From Hoplostethus atlanticus (Eukaryota; Chordata; Actinopteri; Trachichthyiformes; Trachichthyidae): DNA of 64,000 bases. A model generated the notes under the pieces. It ran no database searches. It was not told the origin of the DNA and saw only the letters and a list, made by a program, of their open reading frames with translations. Made by a program: the position numbers and the translations under genes. Of the stretch, positions 37,924-50,280 are shown piece after piece (positions within the stretch are counted from its first letter, which is position 1; every line of letters starts with the position of its first letter). The stretch lies in the NCBI GenBank assembly GCA_034670405.1, contig JAXDDX010000014.1:1190501-1254500 (forward strand), read 5' to 3'.

Positions 37924-39465
37924 TAGAGTTGGGCAATATAAATTTTTTCATGTTGTGATATTGTCTTGATATTTTATCAGGATATACAATTTCATCATAT
38001 GTTGAGAATATGTCCTGGGGATGCGAGTTGGTCATAATGCCAGGTTTTTATCACTGTAGATGCCTAAATCCTGGTACATCATCTTCCGCCAGTAGGAGGC
38101 AACACATTTTGTGGTATACAGGCAGAAAGTTGCTGACATCTTGCCCTCACTCAAGCACACTCTTTCAACTTTTTCAACTCTGCATACATTATGTTGTGAA
38201 GTCAGGAAAATTGTTAATTATTTCACTACAAGCTTAATTGCTTATTTGAGTGCTTAATCCAGTCAAACAATGGCAGTAATGATTTCAAAAATATGCTGGT
38301 CAAGCCTAAGCATGCCCAAATATAACAGGGCTGCGGCTGAGTAGTCGCATTACTCTGAAAGGTGTTATGCGTAGCATTTTAACAGCAATTAATCATTATC
38401 ACATTATTTCATCATTATAAATGATAAATCATCATTTATCATCAATTTTGAGACATTAGTATAATTGCCATACACAATACATCAAGACCATCCCGAGAAG
38501 ATTGGCAGCCTCTATGCCACATTTTACATTGTGTGGAACTGGGTTGGATTTCGTGGGAAATGCTAGATTGCTTTACTGCAGAAAACAAGAACTGTTTTAT
38601 TTTGCAAGTAATATCACAACTTTATTCTCGTTCCCCTACTGTAATTGCATAATTTCAACTTCACTTCAGTTTAGCTCATCGGAATCCATTGTTATCAAGG
38701 GTTGTTATTGTCTCTTGTCCTTCTTCTTGCACTTCAAAACAAAAGCATGTGGACTGATGCCAGGGAGGGGGAGGGGAGACAAGTAACAATGTCCTGTTTG
38801 CAAGAGGAAGCAAGGGGGTTTATGGGAAATGTCTTAATTATGAGAAACGAAAAAACTTCTACACATAGCACCATCAAAAACAGTGGGCAGTTAATATAGT
38901 TAATAGGCTGCTATACCCCTTGGTTTCTGGCCAAAAAGCATGTTGACTTTGCACGGCATAAGCTGTGTGGAAATTGGCAGTGCTTGCTAAATATGTACAA
39001 AAGTATTTTGTTCAACTCAATATCAATGGAAAGTACTCTGCATTTGGTTACTATATTTCTATCCTTTGCAAAAACATTTTTCAAGCAAAGCTTGCATACA
39101 ACTTGGTCCAAATCAGTTGGCTTTCCAATATCATCCAATTTTAACCTGAAGAACTGCCAAACAGGTGCAGTAACATTTCTCTTTAGCACAAGCCATCTTT
39201 TAAATTTCCCCCACCTTCCCCTGGGTGTTTCATGTGACTCCCCTGCAAGTTAGTCACCTGAGTAACAGTGAAATTAGCACTGCAGCCCCAACTACTAGTG
39301 GCACTGTTATGTGTTTGTGTTAACAAATACCAAGCATAATGTGGTATTTTACAGAAAGCACAGAGTTAATGTATTGAATATGATACCTTGAATACGTTCA
39401 ATATCATATACTATATATAATATGGTATAATGGTAATATCAGGATACCACCTACCCCTAGCACAT
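37924..39465. mobile_element. possible hAT-like non-autonomous element, ends only
   Basis: The left side 'tagagttgggcaatata' and the right side (minus strand 'ctaggggtaggtggtat') both resemble the 'GGGTTGGGCGATAT' type of hAT end and face each other. No transposase is inside, the terminal match is weak, and no 8-bp duplication was found. They may be two unrelated fragments. Confidence 0.25.
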
Positions 39466-39543
39466 GCATACACCCTCACAACCCTTCCTGTCTCATTCAA
39501 TCACCAATTTACAGAACCATAACAACATAATACAACATCCAAC

Positions 39544-40460
39544 TAGGACTGTCAAACAATTAAAACATATTGATTAATCACATGAATTACTGGGAATCAC
39601 GATTAATCATATTTTATACTTAGAGAATATTATATAAGAATATTAATTTTAAAATCAAGGATTTAAAAAAATTGAAACCAAACTAACTAAGCAATGCAGT
39701 TGCACATTCAAGTGTAAGTTTTCTAAGCAGTCCTGCATTAATCCTTGCAAATTAGACCATTTGAAAATCAAAACATCAGTCCACTAAGAATTAAGAATTC
39801 ACAGTCTTCTAGCATCTTCAAGACTCAGGCCTACTTATCTTCTCCTCAGAGTCACTGAAACAGACTTGTCTGTTTACGTTTTCTGATGACAAAGCTGCCC
39901 TATGTTTTTGTATAATATGGCCTGAGAGTGAAAGCAGCTTCTCAAAAGGCACAGTGGTTCCAGGTGTTGACAGGTACTTGTGCTGGCATATGCCCCTTCC
40001 CTCTTTGACCACCACTGCAGTGGACACTTACAAATCGATTTTGGCCTCTGATTTCAAATGGTCAACACACTTACTCGACAGACTCCTACTCCTCATCTGT
40101 ATCTGTACCAGAAGCACCGAGCAAGAAGGACATCCTGTGGTGAATGTCTCTCTGTTGTATGTGCAGGTGGTTGTTGGGTTGACATCTCCTCCTTCACCAG
40201 GTCTCTTATCCATGTCCACACCTCAAGCCTTTGACCTCTGGGAAGGCACTTCAGGTCCTTAAACCTGGGGTTCAAATGCAGTAGCTAAGGTTGCTGCTGT
40301 AGCTAAGTCTATTGTAAATGCTGTCTTGAAACTCACAACATACTGGATCATCATCTGAGGGCTCCATAATTCTAAACAAGTGGCACAACACAGGCAACAC
40401 CACTGAACAGGAGATTTGCTGCTCTCCCCCCTGGAGCTCAGTCACATATCTACAATGAAA
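39544..40460 (-). pseudogene. hAT transposase C-terminal relic with one terminus
   Basis: On the minus strand 40060-39830 reads PLQWWSKREGAYA, then after a frameshift KYLSTPGTTVPFEKLLSLSG, then HIIQKHRAALSSENVNRQVC. That is the hAT C-terminal dimerisation domain, with the P-L-x-W-W and K-Y-L-x-x-P-x-x-x-V-P-x-E landmarks. The left limit 'ctaggactgtcaaac' followed by repeated 'attaatca' resembles a known fish hAT-type terminus. The N-terminal two thirds of the protein and the other terminus are missing. It is of a different type from the copy at 28.2-31.7 kb. Confidence 0.7.
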
Positions 40461-42171
40461 GGCAGAAGATGGGTTTTTATGTTAGTAAATTGTAATTACA
40501 GGAAGGAAGAGACATGCCATACTCTCTCTGTATGTGTGTGCTAGCAAAAAAGGGACTCCTTTTTTTGGCTAGCACTCAAACACTTCAAACATTTATTTTG
40601 TGTACCATAAAACTAGGTTCACTGAAAATAGATGCAACAAAATAAAAGTAATAATGATCATTTTAGTGCAAAGCCTGGCCCCCAGCCCCACCCCAAGCAC
40701 CAACCCTCTCTCTTACTCTCCTTCCACATATTTCTTTCTCCATCACTCCTCCTGCTCTCTCTCCCCTCTGTGTATTTTACATGACATGACTAGAAGCTCT
40801 CCATGTGTAATGTAACCCCACATGTCTCAACCACAAATGGGAAGCTCATGTATTTCCTCCCTGTATTGAGTCGGGCAGCGCCTGCCTTACACTGACTTTC
40901 TTCCATGCTCATTTCATCTAATTCCATGGCACTGAAGAAGACTCTGGATCAACATGCTTTGGAAGGACAGAAAAAAATCAATATCTCTTCATATAAGATC
41001 TGCATGAATGGATGGATGAATGAATGGATGGATTGATGGATGGATGGATTGAAGGATGAATGTTTTATTCCCATGTCACATTACTTGTGGTCTTTTCATA
41101 TAGAGCCCATCCCTCCACCAAACTAATGCACATTATCACACTCCTTCCCTGAAATGTGATGTTGCATTGCACATGGAGAGCTTCAAGTTATTTCATGTAA
41201 TAATGCCCAGAGGGGAGGGATGTAGAGGGAAACGGGGAAGGTGCTGAATCCTTATACATTTTACATTTCAAAATTCCATACCATATCTAAACCTGAACCT
41301 GAACATTTTGGCTGGTGGTCAGTAGCTATGATGTATGAGGATAGCAGCAGTGCCAGACTGTTAACTAGGCCACTATATGCTACTGTTGAAGATTTTTCTT
41401 CACAACAACAATAATGTCAATGTTAAATAGCAGTGGGGTCCACAACTAGCCCACATATATTTCCATGTCTTTCAGGATTGTACAACAGTGTTTTCTCCTA
41501 CTTTGTTCAAATGTATGCTTTTCACTTTTCACACTTTTCTGGATCTGCATAGCGTGAGTACACTATTTTAATGTCAGTTAGCTACTTAACTAACTGACAT
41601 ATGGTAGCAAGCAAAGGCTATCTTTGATGAATGTTAGCTAGTTGCTAGCTGACATAGCTAGTCTGTAACTGTCTTATCCTTACCTCTCTCATCCTTGACT
41701 TCTGTCCTGCCTTTGACATGATGTCTTCTTTGCCCCATAAAGAACTTCCATACGTACAGTGACTGAAACATGTGCAAATGGAGCAGAGGTCATCAAATAA
41801 TTTACTTTGAGTCATCTGCACCCATACAATTTGAATGTGCCAAAAAAAACAAATTCTAACTAACTAGATGAATGGACATCAAAACAAAGCTGTTTTTGTT
41901 ATCCAATCGCAATACAATAGTCCAATCGCTTGCCAGATAGGAACAATAGCCACTCACCTTAGACCTAAGGTTGTTGGGGCTAAAAATTGTTTGGCTTTCC
42001 ATGATTTACTGGGGCACAGTAAAATATGAATCACACATGTCCCTGTAAATGGCGAAAACGATGCCCCTGCCTGCAAGGCTCAAGTAGTTCTTCCAGTTAT
42101 TGCAGCTTGTCAAGCTCGAGAGTGGTCAACAAAGCAATTTTTCCATTTCTTTGCAACATTCAAAAAGTGAT
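40461..42171. other. non-coding stretch with a GGAT/GAAT microsatellite
   Basis: A degenerate (GGAT/GAAT)n tract lies at 41004-41062. 'gctagtt/gctagct' words cluster at 41625-41665. No gene was recognised. Confidence 0.5.
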
Positions 42172-42330
42172 CAGGTGTTCTGGTGGATCAGTTGGTTAAG
42201 GCACATACCATGTACATACTGGGTTCAAATCAGGCCTGAGACATTTGTCACCTGTCATTCCCATCTCTCTCTACAGCTTTCCAGTCTGTCTCTAATATGG
42301 ATTATCAAATAAAGGCACAAACGGCAAAAA
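42172..42330 (+). mobile_element. tRNA-derived SINE
   Basis: A tRNA-like head has an A-box-like TGGATCAGTTGG near 42184-42195 and a B-box GTTCAAATC at 42223-42231. It is followed by 'cacctgtcattcccatctc' and a 'ctaatatggattatcaaataaaggca' end with an A-rich tail. This order (Pol III promoter boxes, pyrimidine-rich body, 'aataaaggca' end) is that of a common acanthomorph-type tRNA-SINE. The box spacing of about 30 bases fits. It is not a functional tRNA: it has no proper cloverleaf ends. Confidence 0.75.
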
Positions 42331-43170
42331 AGTATGCTGCTAATAGAAATGCACGATTCCTAATTTTGTGTGCAAAGTATTTGAATTTGAATAATTTGTA
42401 TCCTATTTTGTGGCCTACTTTATTCTAAGAACTTGAATAATTTCTGTGCCATTTTCTGGCCTACTTTAATCTAAATATTTGAAGTTGAATAATTTGTATG
42501 CTATTTTGTGGCCTGCTTTAGGATGTTTCCAGTGTTTGTGATGAATATTCACTTGTGTATTTGGATAGGGTGTTGACTGGGGTGTGATGTAAGTCACAGT
42601 GCTAAGTGTCATCAGCATAGCCGTTAGTAGCTTTATCAGTACACAGGATGTGATGTAATAATCCTTTGTGCCATAATCCAGGGTGATTATTCACACAGAA
42701 ACCCAATTCAAGTGTCAAAAGAATGATGTTCTAACCCACTAATGGTGGTCACAGAGGACATCAGGCTACGCCGTCATGAATCTACAAGACCTCAGACAGG
42801 CGCTCTCAATACCAAACATTAGCTGTGGTCACTTACACTATCCCGTACCTACGCCTTGGCTTATCCCTAGTTGCCAACATTACCCAATAATTGTTAAATT
42901 CACTACTGGTCTCAACAACAATAGGCTAATGGGACGGCTGACCCTGTGGCATTAAACAGCCCACTCAGCAGTTCATGAACCAAATTGCATCGACAATTAC
43001 AGGCTTAAGTGACAGCTGATCCTTCTGGTTTGAAACCAAATAGTTTCAGCAAACATTTATACCAAGAGCTAAGAACAGTGTATAACTGCTCACTCTGGCT
43101 ACCATAGCTATGCTCCTGTCTTAGTCATACGATAAATTGCCATATTTTTACAATTCATATATCTTACTAT

Positions 43171-43665
43171 GCGTTCACATTGCATCACCGGAGGTCCATT
43201 CATTTCCTACAGAGCTAAGCAACCAGGGAAACTCAGCCAAGAAGCATACCAGTTGAGAAAAACGTTTAGACTTGTTTTGTCATCGAAGAAGTGGTTTGGA
43301 AACTGCTACTCTCCCATTAAGGCCACAGTGCGCCAGTTGTCTATAACTGGAGGACCATATTAATTCATTAGTCAATATCTGGTATTAGTTGAGACCAAAG
43401 CAATTCACACTGTGTATTAGGAGCATACATGTCTTAATATTTGAATGAAATATATGGTGTGGCAACCATTTGAGAAGACCTTCCCAAATGGCTTGTGAAC
43501 AAGATATATTTCAATTTCATACGAGCATTTCTGAGCAAAGATCTAAAAACATTTATTTGTATCATTTCTAAATAAAGACGATTCAAGTCTGCAGTTGGAA
43601 TGTCGGTGCCCCTGCACGGTGCGTCATGGAATGAGTTCCACCTTGTTGCAGTGTGAACCAATTAT
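43171..43665. mobile_element. candidate MITE with short inverted ends
   Basis: 'gcgttcacattgca' at about 43171 is mirrored by 'tgcagtgtgaacc' at about 43648-43660 (11 of 12 core bases inverted). The 490 bp between have no coding motif. No convincing target duplication was found, so the superfamily is left open. Confidence 0.35.
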
Positions 43666-46600
43666 TTTCGTCTACTAAATTTCTTCCACGCACACTGATG
43701 CCACCGTTGACCGACTGGCTTTTGTCCACAGGGCTGAACAGAACAGAACATGAGATGCATAGGCAGTAGCAACAGTGTCAGCAGGGCGAGCAGCAACATA
43801 GAATTAACAAGTGAGTTTTACATCTTAAATTGACCGCCCAATTGATGATGGCAATACGCAAGCTCACCTGACACATCAGCTGATCCAGAGCTGTAGCACC
43901 ACTCGAATTGTCTTCCTGAAATAGCTTTGCAGGCTTCCCTCGTTGGGCTTCAATAGTTCTTCCATTATAAAAACAATACACTTCTGTGTGAGTCATTTGT
44001 AATTTCATTCATGGAGCTCTCTCGAGATAGTGATGGCATTTCTGAGTTAACATCCTGGCAAAGAAGGCTTTGTACCATTAGTTAAGTAACTTAGACACCA
44101 ATTATAATTTCTCAGTTGGTGAGTTTGTCAAACTGGTTTAGCTTTAAGCATGGAGTTCTTTCAAATCACTAGGCATATTCGAAATGCATCCCATTCTCAT
44201 GTGTGACCCAAACGAAGCTTCCTGTACCAACAGCGTCAATCTTTTTCATATACCTATGTATGTCACAGTAAATGTGAAAAATGTCAAACGTACACATTGA
44301 CTGGTAGACGTGTACATTTACTAACTGCATTGTACGTACATCCCAAATTAAATCTGTACATTTGTGCATTGCCCAGTTCAAGTGGGGGTTCTTTTGGTGA
44401 ATAATTGAATCCTATTGGGATATCAACTATCTAGTGTTCACTGTTACAGTAGAACCTTACTTTTTGAATTATGATAGATTGCATCTTTCGTGCATTTAGA
44501 TCTTTTTACACATGAACCTACGATAACCTCAAGAACTGTGTGAGAGGCTTGAACAAGGGAGACTAGTGTTTACCACCCACATTAACCACAAAATGTACGG
44601 ATTTACCATATTTATTGTGGGAAATGTTAACATTCACCACCCCAGAAGTAACTGCACACATCAGCCAGTATTTATATTTATGTGTGTGAGTGTGTTTGTA
44701 TGGATTCATCACTGCAAGGAGTAACAATACCTCTTTTCAGCAAGCAGTCCATACAAAACTCAGCAATGTGCAAGGACATTCACAAGCTCCCGTGGGCCTT
44801 CCTCCTACACCATATAACATGGAATTTACTGCATTCAGGTGAATGAAATCTTTCATCAATCAACTGCCAGGGAGATTCATACAAAACAGTGTGAAGAATG
44901 GGTGTATGTAGAGCAGCAGACAGCCAATCTAACTCAAGAGTTTTCCTCACCAATGCAAGCTAAATTATCAAGATAAGTACACTAGTCGTGTAACAAAACC
45001 AGTTTTAAGTATAAGCCCAAACAAATAACTACAGTACTAACAACATAAGCTACAGAACTATTCTCCTCCCCTTCCCAGTAAAAGCTCCGCCTCTCTCTCC
45101 GCCTCTCTCTCCACCTCTCTCTCCCTAAGCTGGGGGCTTCTCTCTTCTCTCTTTCCCCAGTTCTTTTCAAGTATATGAAATATTACGGCACAAAAGCATT
45201 AGGATTGTTTTTTCTGCCCCACGTCCCTTAAAGAGGCCCGGAAGATATAGGTCTACTAAAAAAGAAACATACATCATAACAAAAGTTATGCACACCATTC
45301 ATTTTGATCGTGCCACTGAATGTGCTGTTGTATGAGACCCTCACATTATTAGACGACATAGAGACACAGCTGTAAATAGCCTAGGCCTAATAATCATGAA
45401 TTATAATAGTAATACAGGCATCTAATTGCTATTACCATTAATCATATAGGCCCACAAACTTTGCCTGTTAATATCTATTTTGGCTACTCTGAGGCCAGGG
45501 TCCTCTACTGGGGGTCTGTTTACATCAAGATGTAATTATACTTTATTGTCATCTGAATGAGAATTTGAAATCACAATATCATGGTACAATTAAAGCCAAA
45601 TAATTGCATGACATGTACCGTCTGTAAAACAAGCACAAGCAAAGCCATTTAATAATTCAGTATGAACTAAATATCTGTCAGTTTTGGACAGAGAATGAGG
45701 GCAATTTGAAAGCTTTCTTTCAATTGAATGAGAGTAACAGACACGTCCATTGAATCAGTTAACCCTGTGCCAGCAGCATTGTTATTACTGTATTACAGAT
45801 GCCCAGCTCTCCGCTATTCAGGATAAACAAATACCAGGTTGTCACTCAGTCTGGCAGCCATGCGACAGCCTCAGTCGCAGACAGCCAGTGAATGCCAGTG
45901 AAATGGTGGGATGCCAAAGCAGTGGATACATGGGCCAGCTCATCTGTCTAGAGCAATGAGAGACCTGCTTGCATGTCCTTTAAGGTTTATACTGTATACC
46001 AAAGTGTTAAATCAATCTGTACTCTCTCAAGGAGAAGATATTTAGGATATTAATCTATCTAACATGTCCTTACATAATTGAAGAATCCAGTTTCAAGTTA
46101 GCTGGTCTTGCCAGCAGTAGTATGAGATTTGTTGAATTAGCTGCCAATTTTATCCCTGCCAATTCTGTGTTCTTAAGGGAAATTCAGGCATGATCTATGC
46201 ATTCACACTGTTCAAACCCAGTTCTGGTGTGTGTGTGTGTGTGTGTGTCAGTGTGTGTGTGTGTGTGTCGGTGTGTGTTCTTTCTGATGCCTAAATCCCA
46301 TTGTGTGAAGAGGAGCTACCAGGGTAGAGCAGCTAGGGCCCCTGACCAAGCCTGTGGGTGGGTGGCATGGATTCATAAATCAGGGAGCAGTGTTAATCTC
46401 TCTCAGGTATTGGAAAGCCAGCCCTCAGTAAATATGTTGCCCCAGGATACAATGGGGTTTAAAGGATTTCTGTCTCCAAAGAGAAATTAGGCAGGGGCTT
46501 CAGAAGTGAGGTAAATGGAAATGCTTGCTGGAGCATACAGAGAGAGCAGGGTGCTGCTGTCAGCTAGTAAACATCATCTCAGAGTAGCTTCAGTCATTAT

Positions 46601-47181
46601 CTTGGCAGTTGATGCCAACAGCTAGGGTGGACTGAGCGCTGAGCAGGGCCAAAGAGAACCGTCGTCTATCCAGATGAGTCAAAATGGGGAGGGGGAAAAT
46701 CAGGAGACTATCGGATTGTGAGTGAATAAAATGATTTGAGTAGTCCAAGTCATTTGACCAGTCCCATCCATATGCCTTTTGGCTATTCTCATGTTTTTTT
46801 CTGTTTGTACAAAAAACAACAATTTGCCTTGTTGATTTAAAGGAAGATATAAGAGCAGTGGAGCAATAGCAGCAGGTATTAAAGACTTTCAATTTCAACT
46901 AAATCAGTCATTTTAGGAAATTATCAACAAAGGCAGATCTGCAAAGGGCATGTCATCATTCATTTGAGCAATTGTAGAATTTACACTGATATTATGCTGT
47001 TATTTATTTTTAATATGAATATATGGATTTTGACTCTCTATAAAAGATTTGTTTACATTTGCAAGTTTGGAGTAAAACAAATATTTTTCAGTCTGATTGA
47101 AGAGTTCCAAGGCTGTGTGTCCACTGGGAAAACACTGACTTTTTTCAGGATTTTCCCATTACCATCAATGGAAAAGACTTA
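43666..47181. other. non-coding stretch with microsatellites
   Basis: The unit gcctctctctcc is tandemly repeated three times near 45088-45125. An interrupted TG tract lies at 46226-46280. A possible degraded retrotransposon tail ('atactttattgtcatctgaa') lies at 45538-45557. No gene was recognised. Confidence 0.45.
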
Positions 47182-47834
47182 GGGCCTGTCTCGGTTAGTG
47201 AGCTGACTTTTGGCTTTTCGGTCTCACCACAGTGGCTCTCTTTTAAGCGGGGTACATCGCCACGGTAACTTGGGCTGCACACCTAACCACGTTATGTTCA
47301 GGCTATCAGATCCAAACATATAAAAAGCCCACTTCCTCACCAATCAATTCTCTGGAAAAATGGCCATCACCATTCCTGAAGAAACCTGTGGACTTTTTAA
47401 GTAACCTGTATTGCAAAAATTCCATTTAGAAAACCAGATCTGAACAAAAATATTGCATTCCAATGAAGCAGACAAGTAATAAAAAGAACTGTACAGGAGG
47501 ATACTGCTGAATTAACAGATGGGGCTCTTTGCAGAGTATAGTTCACTATACTGATCATTGATGAATGAAATGTACTGTATTAAGTGTGCTGAAATTCTTT
47601 CTTGAGTGACTGGTACAATAGATTATATTTCTATCACCGCAGCCTTGGGGAACATGAGGTGGACTTTGTGAATCACAGCCTCAATGTGACGACACAATAC
47701 TGTATCAATGAAAAGTATGCCCACTGTGCCTTAATGACGGGGCAGTAATAAGCCTATTTACACTTACACTATCTGCAGTTTTCTTCCAGCTATTCCCATA
47801 TTTATTCATCACAATAGTTTGTTTTTATGTTCTC

Positions 47835-48166
47835 TCAAATCCCATACTTCCCACTTTCAATACTGTAGTTGTGAGCTGGAGCCGCAACCAGCACTTGCCC
47901 AAGCATCTGCTTTTTTGGATCATAGCTCTCTCTTCCAACTTCATATCCGAAGAATTCAACCTGTAGAATTCTCATTTTCATTTCATGTTCTTCCTTCAGA
48001 TATTTCATTTTATGAAATTCCCTGGCTAACTTTTCATGCATGGTCATCTTTTTTGTTCTCTGCTGAAAGGTGGTGGCAGCATCTTCTCTCAGGGATGCTA
48101 TAGCAGATGTGGAGGGTACACACTCACTGTGCACTGGCTCTTCCAACCTGTTCAGATTCCTTTCCT
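47835..48166 (-). CDS. Harbinger-type Myb/SANT-like protein, last exon
   Basis: The acceptor ctttttccag|AG joins codon G+AG (Glu). The frame then runs EERNLNRLEEPVHSECVPST, through FQQRTKKMTMHEKLAREFH, to a charged helical stretch KEEHEMKMRILQVEF and a stop at 47835-47837. A C-terminal KxxHExKMxILxxE helix is usual in Myb/SANT-like transposon proteins. No stop or frameshift is seen in this exon, and with the middle exon about 180 codons remain open. The N-terminus of the Myb domain is lost, so the gene is broken as a whole. Confidence 0.6.
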
Positions 48167-48301
48167 CTGGAAAAAGAACACCGTTAGAAGAACAAATAAA
48201 CTCATATGGTCCTTAGAATGAAAGAAGAATAAAGATTGACACAGACAGTGGAATGTATTTACCAAAGGAAGTAACCAATTTACTTTCTTTGGTATATTTA
48301 C

Positions 48302-48512
48302 CATTTGTGCTCAGTTCTTCATCTGAACTGTCCAAATGGTCATCGTCTGCTATACCATCCAGAGGTTGCTGGTGCTCTATTATTCCAGACAGCAAGTCAT
48401 TCAATATATCAGTCTTGTCTTTTTTTGGTGGTCCACCACCAGTATTAAATGGCTCTTTTCTGATCTCTGCATTCTCTCTTTTTAAAGCCAGTTTAACGTT
48501 CTTCCACAGAGT
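48302..48512 (-). CDS. Harbinger-type Myb/SANT-like protein, middle exon
   Basis: After an acceptor (tttatag|ACT) the frame reads TLWKNVKLALKRENAEIRKE, then PFNTGGGPPKK, DILNDLLSGIIE and an acidic DDDHLDSSDEE stretch. It ends at ACAAATG|gtaaat. The LWKNxKxxxKRExxxxRxxxxxTGGGPP pattern is the last helix and tail of the Myb/SANT-like (Myb_DNA-bind_5/trihelix type) domain used by Harbinger accessory proteins to bind DNA and bring the transposase to the nucleus. The exon ends in phase 1 and joins the next exon without loss of frame. Open throughout. Domesticated relatives of this family exist, so a host gene is a minor alternative. Confidence 0.65.
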
Positions 48513-48601
48513 CTATAAAGGCATATCATTCAATATAAGTGATGTCACAAAAATATGAATATGAGAAATGTGAAATACTGATAATAATGAAGATATCTCA
48601 C

Positions 48602-48640
48602 CTGAAGTTGTTGTACGGTTAGCAATGATTGCAATTCACC
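48602..48640 (-). pseudogene. Myb/SANT-like gene, upstream exon remnant
   Basis: On the minus strand, LTVQQLQ ends at a good donor (CTTCAG|gtgaga) and is in phase with the next exon (TLWKNVK). The upstream part of the Myb domain cannot be read. A short duplicated 'aatggtgaatt' and a stop interrupt it. Confidence 0.55.
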
Positions 48641-48896
48641 ATTAATTCACCATTCGTGAGTGATCAAGTGTTTGAAGATACATTAGTAGATTACTGTGCG
48701 TAAGTATAGTACAAATCAGGGGGGCAGAACAAATGAATACAACCAACATTTTTATGGTGCAATACAGTTTATAGCAGCTGATATTTCTTGTTGTTGTTGT
48801 TGTTCTAGCATTCCGTATCCCAGAGTGTTTTGGCAAATAATAAATATTATCATTCTCCCTTGCAATATCAAGCAGTAAAGTAAAGTGTACAGGCCC

Positions 48897-49763
48897 CGTC
48901 ACTCATACAGAGAGTGAAAGCGAGTGTGAGGGAGAGAGAAGGAACGAGAGTGAGAGAGAGTATTTGTGTTGAGACAGCAACTTAAATGGGTTATCATAGC
49001 ATTAAAGTTCCATTCTGACTGGGCTCCTTTAACATGACACTGTGTGAGTTCTCTTAAAGAAAACTGTATCTTCAGAGAAAGCTGCACCTTAACCCTGGTG
49101 AACTGATCTGGGGGTACTGAGCGCTGTGATAGGGACTAATCCCCCGCTGTGTGCTTTGAGCGGGACTCAGAGCAATACACCAGAGGAAACGAAGGAGAAG
49201 CGAGGAACAGGCACTAAGAAAGAGACTTCTGACAAGCTGGAAAATGTGTTGAAGTGATGCTGTCACCGTGATGAATCCTTTCAGACATCATTTCAAACTG
49301 GGATGGAATCTTAATGTGCATGAGTATATGGGGAAGCTGTGTGTGTGTGTCTGTGTGTGTGTGTGTGCGCAGTGAATTTCTGAGTGAAACATATGGCATT
49401 AGCTAGTGCAGAAATCCACCAGGAATCACACTGATCCGCACTTGTTAATTGCAGAAATTTAGACCTCACAGTCTGACACTGAAAATTCCTGCTGACGTTT
49501 GGAAGATGTCAGTTAACTGAAAAAATGAGTGCTTAATGGTTGCACATGAGTGTACATAGAGTTAACGTGAATCAAAATGAAGGTTTGATTGGTCACATTT
49601 AAGACTGAGGCATGATAGACCAGCAGCTCTGACAGAAAGATTATGGTTTGTCAAAATAAAACATCAAAAAATAAATAGAACATGTCATCAGTAGTGGTTC
49701 TTGGTGTCAGAGGTGAGTTTGGATGTTTTGAATGTTGTTGTGTTGTGTGATGTTTTAAACTCT
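48897..49763. other. non-coding stretch with a GT microsatellite
   Basis: A GT-rich run lies at 49338-49368. A GAGA-rich strip lies at 48903-48960. No gene was recognised. Confidence 0.4.
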
Positions 49764-50280
49764 TCTCTGACGCGCCGGAGACTAATCTCGCCAGCATTCA
49801 CTCAGCTGTTGCTTGTAAACACACTGCAGGCACATCCCCTTGTATGAGACAGACCAGTAGACCAGTAGCACTGCACTCAGTCCAACAGAGCCTGTGAAAA
49901 CGAAAGTGAAACTTAAAATTCTACAGTTTGCTCTAACATTGCCTTGGTATAAACATGATATTAGAATCGTTTTTTGGAAACGAGACGCGGCGAAGTTGAA
50001 GCAGAGATTGAACAAGCCGATATTTAAGGCGGTATTTGAAAATGGCGGTTGGCAGACTGGACTATTTTTGTGTAGCTTATTAGCGTTGTTCAGTACTGCA
50101 ACTCCGCCCGGATGGTTCCTGATCCCCCGAAAAGTACTACCTCTCTTCTCTGTCCAGGAACTATCCAAGAGGAACCTTTTCGGGTCTAGTTCCCCCGGTC
50201 TGATAGGTCTAAATTCCAATAGTACTAAATCCATGGATAGTTCCTGTGGAAAAAAAGGCCTGATGTGATCCTTCATGGTG
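49764..50280 (-). other. unidentified GC-richer block with long open frame, probably transposon-derived
   Basis: A 164-codon open frame on the minus strand (50276 to 49782) and a 124-codon frame on the plus strand overlap, so openness alone means little. The minus strand contains repeated 'aggaac/ggttcc/agttcctgg' words, like the GC-richer termini of non-autonomous fish DNA transposons. The translated protein shows no domain that I recognise. No terminal repeats could be paired. Confidence 0.3.

Larger units (their letters stand above)
47182..48896 (-). mobile_element. PIF/Harbinger-like relic, candidate limits
   Basis: The left limit reads TTA|GGGCCTGTCTCGG, a terminal sequence type with the TTA (TWA) target that I associate with fish Harbinger elements. 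It encloses a spliced Myb/SANT-like gene, the accessory gene typical of Harbinger. A possible right end (ACAGGCCC at 48889-48896) mirrors only the first eight bases and has no TTA after it. No DDE transposase is seen. The right limit is therefore weak. Confidence 0.4.

Noticed and set aside
42181-42235. A functional tRNA gene
   Set aside because: A and B boxes are present but the acceptor stem and full cloverleaf are not, and the SINE body and tail follow directly.
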